A DNA stretch of 64,000 bases from DASXRU01 sp034665305. Its GTDB lineage: Bacteria; Acidobacteriota; Blastocatellia; Pyrinomonadales; Pyrinomonadaceae. Shown in pieces: positions 58,265-64,000 of the stretch. The notes beneath the pieces were generated by a model. The model had not been told where the DNA came from and did not search any database. It was given only the letters and a program-made list of their open reading frames with translations. Each line of letters begins with the position of its first letter. The stretch's first letter is position 1. The stretch covers positions 434,001 to 498,000 of the forward strand of contig JAXDFZ010000010.1 of NCBI GenBank assembly GCA_034665305.1, read 5' to 3'. Both the position numbers and the translations under genes were made by a program.

Positions 58265-61200
58265 TTAACTTCGGCTCGCGCGTTCTTCATCATGCGCATT
58301 CGCTTGGTCGCCCTCATTCTCGTTGGGTGGCTTTTCGCCCAGCACTACATGAATGTGGTGCGGCTGGCCGTCATCCTGCAGCTTGACTTCTTCGCCTGTT
58401 TGCAGCACGCCGTCCAATTCGACCCGGGCAACGCCGCTGCTAATGCCGATTGGATTTTCAACCTTTATGCGATACGGGGTCTTCCCGCGTCGATAGGTTA
58501 TTTCAAAGTCGCGCCAGTTGCGCGGGATGCAGGGATCGATCCGCAGAACATTGCCACGTAGTTTGAAACCGAGCATCGACTCCAGCCCGGCACGATACAT
58601 CCAGCCCGCCGAGCCCGTGTACCAGGTCCAGCCGCCGCGCCCGGTGTGCGGCGGCACGGCGTATACATCGCCGGCAGCGACATAGGGCTCAACTTTGTAC
58701 TTGTGTAAGCCCGCACGCGTCGACGCATGATTGATGGGATTCAAAAGCGCAAACAACTCGCCGGCGCGATCGCCTTCGCCGAGCATCGCGTAGGCAATCA
58801 ACGTCCAGAGCGCCGCGTGGGTGTATTGACCGCCGTTCTCGCGAACGCCGGGAACATAGCCTTTGATGTAACCGGGATCGAGCGGGCTCTTATCAAACGG
58901 CGGCGTGAAGAGAATTACCAATCCGTCACCGCGACGAATCAAATATTCTTCCACTGCAGCCATCGAACGCACGGCGCGATGATGATCGGCTGCGCCGGAA
59001 ATCACGCCCCATGACTGGGCAATGGAATCGATGCGGCACTCTTCATTCATCACCGAACCCAGCGGCGTGCCATCGTCGAAATAGGCGCGCCGGTACCAAT
59101 CGCCGTCCCATGCCTGTTGCTCCAGCGCGTCCTTTAGTTTCTCCGCATGCCCGCGATAACGATCGGCGCGCGCCGTCTCTTTGCCCCTGTCGCAAAACGG
59201 CGCAAAGCCACCGAGGATGGTGAAGAGAAACCAACCAACCCAAACGCTTTCGCCTTTACCGCCGTGACCGACGCGGTTCATGCCGTCATTCCAGTCGCCC
59301 GAACCCATCAGCGGCAAACCGTGCTCGCCGACTGCCAGACTGCGATCGATGGCTCGCGCGCAATGCTCGAAGACGGTTGCCGTTTCCGTCGACACCACCG
59401 GCTGCGTATATGATTCCTGTTCGGCGTCAGTCAGCAGCGGGGCTTCGATGAAGGGCACGACTTCGTCCAGAATTCCGATGTCGCCGGTGACGTTAATATA
59501 AAAGGCAGCGACGTACGGCAGCCACAACAGGTCATCAGAAAAGCGAGTGCGTACGCCGCGGCCGGTCGGCGGATGCCACCAGTGCTGGACGTCGCCTTCT
59601 TTGAATTGGCGGGCGGCGGCGCGAACGATGTGGGCGCGAGCAACCTGCGGCGCCGCGTAAACCAGGGCCATGACGTCCTGCAGTTGATCGCGAAATCCGT
59701 ATGCGCCGCCCGATTGATAGAACGCCGAACGCGCCCACACCCGACACGAAAGGGTTTGATAAACCAGCCAGCCATTGAGCAGCGTATCCAGCGCAGGATC
59801 CGGAGTCCGCACTTCGATCGCGTCGCTTAAACTTTCCCAGGACGCGGCTACTTCTTCGAAAGCTTCGTGCACGGCACCCAGCTGACGATAACGCTCGTTC
59901 ACTTCGCGAGCTTCCTCTATCGAGGCTGTTTGACCTAAAAGGAAAACTACTTCGCGCGCTTCGCCCGGCGCCAATTCGATCAGAGTTTGAATTGCGCTGC
60001 AGGGATCCAGACCAGCGCCGTCGCGGCCGGAAAGTTGGGCCCGACGCAAGGCCGCCGGATGATCAGCCGAACCATTGCGACCCAGAAACTCCTTGCGATC
60101 GCAGGTCATGCTGCGTTTGGCGTCGCCGCTGGTCCCGGCAAATGCGACCCGCCCCGCAAATTCGTTGTTGTAAGGATTGCGCGCAAAGATCGCGGCTGCG
60201 TCATTATCGATTTCGGTTATCACGTACGGCGCGGACGAACTCCGCAACGATCCCAGCACGAGTTCGTTGTAGCTGGTCACCGCCAAACGGCGTGTCCGGT
60301 TAGTACGATTCTGCAGTCGCAACAACGAAATCTTTACCGGTGCATTACGCGGCACGAACAACAGCAGCTCCTGCGAAATGCCGTGGCTGGTATGTTCAAA
60401 AACCGTGTAACCCTTTCCATGCCTGATCAGATAAGGCTGCGATTCCCGCACCGGTAAAGGCGTAGCCGTCCAGAAGGTCCCGGTTTCTTCATCGCGAATG
60501 TAAATGACCTCGCCGGGAGGATCGCTGACCGCGTCGTTGGACCACGCGGTCAGACGGTTCTCGTGACTGTTCTGCGACCAGGCAAAGCCCGCGCCGGTTT
60601 CCGTTACCTGGAAACCAAAATCGATTTCATTGGCGATGATGTTGGCCCACGGGGCCGGCGTCCATTGCCCTTCGCCCAGCGCGATTACGTATTCCCGGCC
60701 GCCCTCACTGAATCCACCCAACCCGTTGAAGAAGGAAAGCGGCGGCGGCGTAAGCACCGGCTCGGGATAGTGTTGCGAGGCCGTGCGAGGAACGAAAGCG
60801 GGCGGCAGCGAATCCTCCACCGGCCGGCGTCCCAGTTGTTCCTCCAGCGAACCTCGCTCCGTCACGAACACAGCCCGCGCTACCGCATGCAGCAGAATCT
60901 TGTCGGCCTCGGGCATCAGATCGGCGCGCCGCAGGTAAACGCCACCGGCCTTGTCCTGCAGTGCCTGCATGCCTGTCGTCCGCACCAGTCCCTGCAGTCC
61001 ATCCTGGAGCGACTGCGCGTAAGTTGCCGGGTGATCGTTCAGAATCACGAGATCGAAACGCAGTCCCTTTAAGTGTAAATACTCATGCGCGCGCGCAATC
61101 TGCCGCACCATGCCGACGTCATCCTCTTTGTTGATTCGCACGAGCACGATCGGCAAATCACCGCTGATGCCATAAGGCCACAGGTTCGATTGCGCCTGCT

Positions 61201-64000
61201 TGTTCAGAGCCAGCACGTGCGGGCGCGGACGGAGCGAGGGATCGGAATACAACACGCGCCCACCGATGCGCTGAAATAGGTGAGCTTCTTCGGCGTCGAT
61301 TTTCAGATGGCTCATCTCTACCTGGGCCCTGGTCCAGGCGAGGCGGGCTTCGCGTTCAAAAATATTCGGGTCGTGGTATTTGTCGGCCAGGGAGGTGGCT
61401 TCTTCGCGCGAGTGCGCGACGGCGGTCGCAAAAGAAACTTGCGCGGTTTCGTTAGGCTTCAGGCGCATGCGGCAACGCAAACTGAAAACCGGATCGAGCA
61501 CGGCGCCGGTAGTGTTTGACAGCGGCCGATCTTCCATCACGGCGATGGGATCGGCCGGCGTGTGACCGCGACCGATGAAACGCGCGCGATCCGTTTCATA
61601 TTGCACCACGCCGATCGTTTCTCCGGTAGTGGCGATCACATGTACGCCCCACACCGGATCGTCTTGCGCGGAGCGCTGGCGGCGGCGGGCCAGCAACGCG
61701 CTCTCGGCGGCAAAGAATTCGGTTTCCACAAACAGGTTACTGAAAGCCGGATGCGCAGCATCAGCAGCCGGCGGCGCCAGCACGATTTCGCTGTAGCTGG
61801 TCAACTCGATCTCGCGGGGCCGTGAGGAGTTGTTTGTCACTGAGACGCGACGCAGTTCGGCATTGTCTTCGGCGGAGACTACGACTTCGGTATGTGTCGA
61901 GATGCCGCCGTCCTGCCGCCAGAAATCGACTTTGTCTTCGGAGAAGGCAACGGCATACGATTGCGGCTCGCGCCCGACCGGTTGAAAACCGGTGCACCAG
62001 ACCGCGCCGCTGCGGACGTCGCGCACGTAACAATAACTGCCCCAGTGATCGCGCGTCACATCCTCGCGCCAGCGGGTTACGGCGAGCGGCCCGCACTGCG
62101 AATAGCCGGAACCGGCACTGGTGATCATGACAGTGTAGGTGCCGTTGGAAAGCAATTGCGTGCGCGGCGTCGGCAAATGCGGCGTGTCGTACACACGCGT
62201 GGGCAGGCCCGTCAAGGTGCGCACGACGCGTCCGGTCAAAACTTCTTCGGCGCGTGGATGGGCGGCAGTGACGCCGCGGGGAATCCGTTCCTGCAACAGC
62301 AATTCGGTGGCCTGGACCAGCGGCTCAGCATGAAAGCGCTGCTGCATGATTCCGCCGTTGATCACATTGTCGAGGGCCACCAGGCTCATGCCTTGATGGT
62401 GGGCCATGAAAGTCCGAATCAGGACCCGCTTTTGGTCCTGCGGCAGACGCTCCGGCGTGTAATCGATTGCTTCGTAGAATCCATAGCTGGCCAGCGCCCC
62501 TTCGCGCGCGAGGGCGCGCAAGTTCTCAATTGCGTCGTTCGGCCGGACGGTCGCGGCCAACATCGTGGCGTAAGGTGAAACGACCAGGTCTTCGCTGAGA
62601 CCGCGTTTCAATCCCAGACCGGGAACGCCGAAAGGACCGTACTGGTAATTCAGCTGCAGGTCGCGGACGTTGTACGCCGATTCCGAAATCCCCCACGGCA
62701 CGCTCCGCTCGCGCCCGTACGCGACCTGGCGCGCAACGACGCTTTCATATGTCTGGCCCAACAGCGTGTCGTCATAATCCCGCATCACGAGCAGAGGCAT
62801 CAGGTACTCGAACATGGTTCCGGTCCACGAGATCAAAGCACGACTATGATCAACTGACGTCAGTTGCCGGCCCAGGCGGAACCAATGCTCTTGCGGCACA
62901 TCGCCGCGGGCGATCGCAACAAAACTTGCCAGCCGCGATTCGGAAGCCAACAGGTCGTAATAGGAGTTGTCGGTGCGGCCTTCCTTGACGTTGTAACCGA
63001 TAACAAAAACCTTTCGTTCCTCGTCCAGCAGGAAACGAAAATCCATGGCGTCGAAAATGCGATCGCAGGTATTCGCCAGTTTTCCCAGGCGCGCGGAAAA
63101 AGTGCGGGCCGCCTCCGCCGCCTGTTCGATAACTCCGGTCAGAACCTGCAAGCCATTGAGTGCCGCATCGCGCCCGGTGCTCTCCCGCGGCAGACAATCG
63201 TCCAGTTGCGCGCGCAGCGCCGCGAGTTTCACGAGCGCGTCATCGCACAACAGCGCGATCTGGGCCAGACTGGGAACACTCTGCAAAGCTTGCGTGATCC
63301 CGTCCCAAGCCGTTGCGATGTCAGCGCTACAGCCTCGAATGATGGGATCCAGATGGGAGCTCAGGGCCGCGCCCCACGGCACGAGCAAGTCAAAGTCTCG
63401 CTGGTAACTTCTGATCTGATGGGTGAGTGCCCCGATCCAGAAGCGCAGTTCGTGGAAGGCTTCGTTGCCGTGTTCGTGCGAAAGCGCACCGACGATGTCG
63501 TCGATGACGTGGGCCCGCTGGGCCATGGAAGTAAAAAGCTGCGCCCAGCCGGACAAGGTGTCCGGCGGCGCTTGCGCCAGCAGGGCAGCGCAAGCTTCGG
63601 TCTCGGATCGCAATTGTCTGGTGGTTACGACTTCAGTTCGCTGTCGCACGGCGCCCAATCGTCCGGCTTCTTCCTGGAGGCAGGAAATTGTATCGCGCAG
63701 TCCGTTGATGACTCGCTCATCGAACAACTGCCGATCGGGCTGTTCTACGCAAGCTTGTTTGAGGGCGATCAAATGGCCGGCGAAGTTTCCGCTATCGACT
63801 GTAGAAATATATTGCGGCGCGAGAGGTTCCAGCGTTCGGGTGTCGTACCAGTTGAAATAGTGTCCGCGGAACGTGCGCAGTTGGGTGATGGTTGCGCATG
63901 ACAGCTCCAGCCGTTCAGCCAATTCGACGGCAGCGACATAACCGAAGTCGTGGGCCGCGACTGTGGATAAAAGCAGGAGGCCGAGGTTCGTCGGCGAAGT
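58265..64000 (-). CDS. Cyclic beta-1,2-glucan synthase-like GH94 protein (5' end outside window)
   Basis: The frame is open to the window edge; the codons before the apparent TTG start read TSPTNLGLLLLSTVAAHDFG, the conserved link block of NdvB-type proteins, so the true start lies beyond 64000. The visible 1911 residues contain a glycoamylase-like domain (YYDLLASESRLASFVAIA, HWFRLGRQL, SWTGTMFEYLMP) and then two beta-sandwich modules. A GH94-type (alpha/alpha)6 catalytic domain closes the protein, with MGSGDWNDGMNRVG holding the catalytic Asp. The GT84 synthase and membrane helices expected at the N-terminus would be off the edge. Full proteins make or trim cyclic glucans in the periplasm. 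The 64-kb sequence cannot show whether the synthase part is present here. Confidence 0.9.
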   Translation of the reverse strand, partial: TSPTNLGLLLLSTVAAHDFGYVAAVELAERLELSCATITQLRTFRGHYFNWYDTRTLEPLAPQYISTVDSGNFAGHLIALKQACVEQPDRQLFDERVINGLRDTISCLQEEAGRLGAVRQRTEVVTTRQLRSETEACAALLAQAPPDTLSGWAQLFTSMAQRAHVIDDIVGALSHEHGNEAFHELRFWIGALTHQIRSYQRDFDLLVPWGAALSSHLDPIIRGCSADIATAWDGITQALQSVPSLAQIALLCDDALVKLAALRAQLDDCLPRESTGRDAALNGLQVLTGVIEQAAEAARTFSARLGKLANTCDRIFDAMDFRFLLDEERKVFVIGYNVKEGRTDNSYYDLLASESRLASFVAIARGDVPQEHWFRLGRQLTSVDHSRALISWTGTMFEYLMPLLVMRDYDDTLLGQTYESVVARQVAYGRERSVPWGISESAYNVRDLQLNYQYGPFGVPGLGLKRGLSEDLVVSPYATMLAATVRPNDAIENLRALAREGALASYGFYEAIDYTPERLPQDQKRVLIRTFMAHHQGMSLVALDNVINGGIMQQRFHAEPLVQATELLLQERIPRGVTAAHPRAEEVLTGRVVRTLTGLPTRVYDTPHLPTPRTQLLSNGTYTVMITSAGSGYSQCGPLAVTRWREDVTRDHWGSYCYVRDVRSGAVWCTGFQPVGREPQSYAVAFSEDKVDFWRQDGGISTHTEVVVSAEDNAELRRVSVTNNSSRPREIELTSYSEIVLAPPAADAAHPAFSNLFVETEFFAAESALLARRRQRSAQDDPVWGVHVIATTGETIGVVQYETDRARFIGRGHTPADPIAVMEDRPLSNTTGAVLDPVFSLRCRMRLKPNETAQVSFATAVAHSREEATSLADKYHDPNIFEREARLAWTRAQVEMSHLKIDAEEAHLFQRIGGRVLYSDPSLRPRPHVLALNKQAQSNLWPYGISGDLPIVLVRINKEDDVGMVRQIARAHEYLHLKGLRFDLVILNDHPATYAQSLQDGLQGLVRTTGMQALQDKAGGVYLRRADLMPEADKILLHAVARAVFVTERGSLEEQLGRRPVEDSLPPAFVPRTASQHYPEPVLTPPPLSFFNGLGGFSEGGREYVIALGEGQWTPAPWANIIANEIDFGFQVTETGAGFAWSQNSHENRLTAWSNDAVSDPPGEVIYIRDEETGTFWTATPLPVRESQPYLIRHGKGYTVFEHTSHGISQELLLFVPRNAPVKISLLRLQNRTNRTRRLAVTSYNELVLGSLRSSSAPYVITEIDNDAAAIFARNPYNNEFAGRVAFAGTSGDAKRSMTCDRKEFLGRNGSADHPAALRRAQLSGRDGAGLDPCSAIQTLIELAPGEAREVVFLLGQTASIEEAREVNERYRQLGAVHEAFEEVAASWESLSDAIEVRTPDPALDTLLNGWLVYQTLSCRVWARSAFYQSGGAYGFRDQLQDVMALVYAAPQVARAHIVRAAARQFKEGDVQHWWHPPTGRGVRTRFSDDLLWLPYVAAFYINVTGDIGILDEVVPFIEAPLLTDAEQESYTQPVVSTETATVFEHCARAIDRSLAVGEHGLPLMGSGDWNDGMNRVGHGGKGESVWVGWFLFTILGGFAPFCDRGKETARADRYRGHAEKLKDALEQQAWDGDWYRRAYFDDGTPLGSVMNEECRIDSIAQSWGVISGAADHHRAVRSMAAVEEYLIRRGDGLVILFTPPFDKSPLDPGYIKGYVPGVRENGGQYTHAALWTLIAYAMLGEGDRAGELFALLNPINHASTRAGLHKYKVEPYVAAGDVYAVPPHTGRGGWTWYTGSAGWMYRAGLESMLGFKLRGNVLRIDPCIPRNWRDFEITYRRGKTPYRIKVENPIGISSGVARVELDGVLQTGEEVKLQDDGQPHHIHVVLGEKPPNENEGDQANAHDEERASRS

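Noticed and set aside
58292..63901. Many long forward-strand open frames opposite the GH94 gene
   Set aside because: They follow the codon pattern of the real minus-strand gene and have no motifs.

Overview
The window is about 64 kb of chromosomal DNA of moderately high GC. I infer an Acidobacteriota genome, probably a Blastocatellia/Pyrinomonadales-type lineage. The inference rests on the mix of secreted BNR/VPS10-like, DUF4214 and RHS proteins, the diderm LPS-export permease, a decaprenyl-phosphate-sugar gene pair, and intergenic gaps packed with many families of palindromic repeats. No rRNA, tRNA, CRISPR array, transposase or phage gene was seen. Both edges cut genes: a BNR/VPS10-type protein at the left and a cyclic beta-glucan synthase-like protein at the right.

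Layout. 0-9.5 kb is mostly housekeeping: a secreted BNR protein, a cyclophilin, a reverse-strand run of a TPR protein, a small membrane protein, thiE and thiD, then an LptF-LptG permease fused into one chain. 9.9-31 kb mixes polysaccharide export and envelope glycosylation (a Wzm-like ABC permease, methyltransferases, several large GT-C-like membrane proteins, a GT2 enzyme and a STELLO-type enzyme) with stress or redox genes (dienelactone hydrolase, rhodanese, pirin, MobB-like P-loop protein, free methionine-R-sulfoxide reductase), a secreted matrixin-like protease and an ankyrin lipoprotein. 31-39 kb holds a very large exported RHS/YD-repeat protein behind a good sigma70-like promoter, a membrane-anchored BNR protein, and a decayed copy of the RHS C-terminal region. 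39-52 kb is a second surface-glycan block: DprE1-like oxidase, UbiA-type phosphoribosyltransferase, a methyltransferase with a beta-sandwich tail, three more multi-membrane proteins, and a Wzt-like ABC ATPase. 52-64 kb carries a secreted WD40-caspase protein, a SIMPL protein, a DUF1801 protein and the GH94-type part of a cyclic glucan synthase.

How the genes may work together (inference). DprE1 and UbiA homologues suggest a polyprenyl-phosphate-linked pentose donor. The GT-C-like membrane proteins would use such lipid-linked sugars on the outer face of the inner membrane. Wzm/Wzt would export a lipid-linked glycan, with methyltransferases possibly modifying its end. LptFG serves LPS transport. 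Four of the membrane proteins share a C-terminal soluble module marked by YGWS and a later LG motif, which ties them together as a family.

The most unusual general feature is the repeat content. Nearly every gap over 150 bp holds one or more inverted-repeat families, some nested inside the loops of others, and several copies or short tandem arrays have become part of coding sequence (thiD, the MobB-like gene, one GT-C gene, and both ends of another). All function calls come from reading motifs by eye. No database search was possible.
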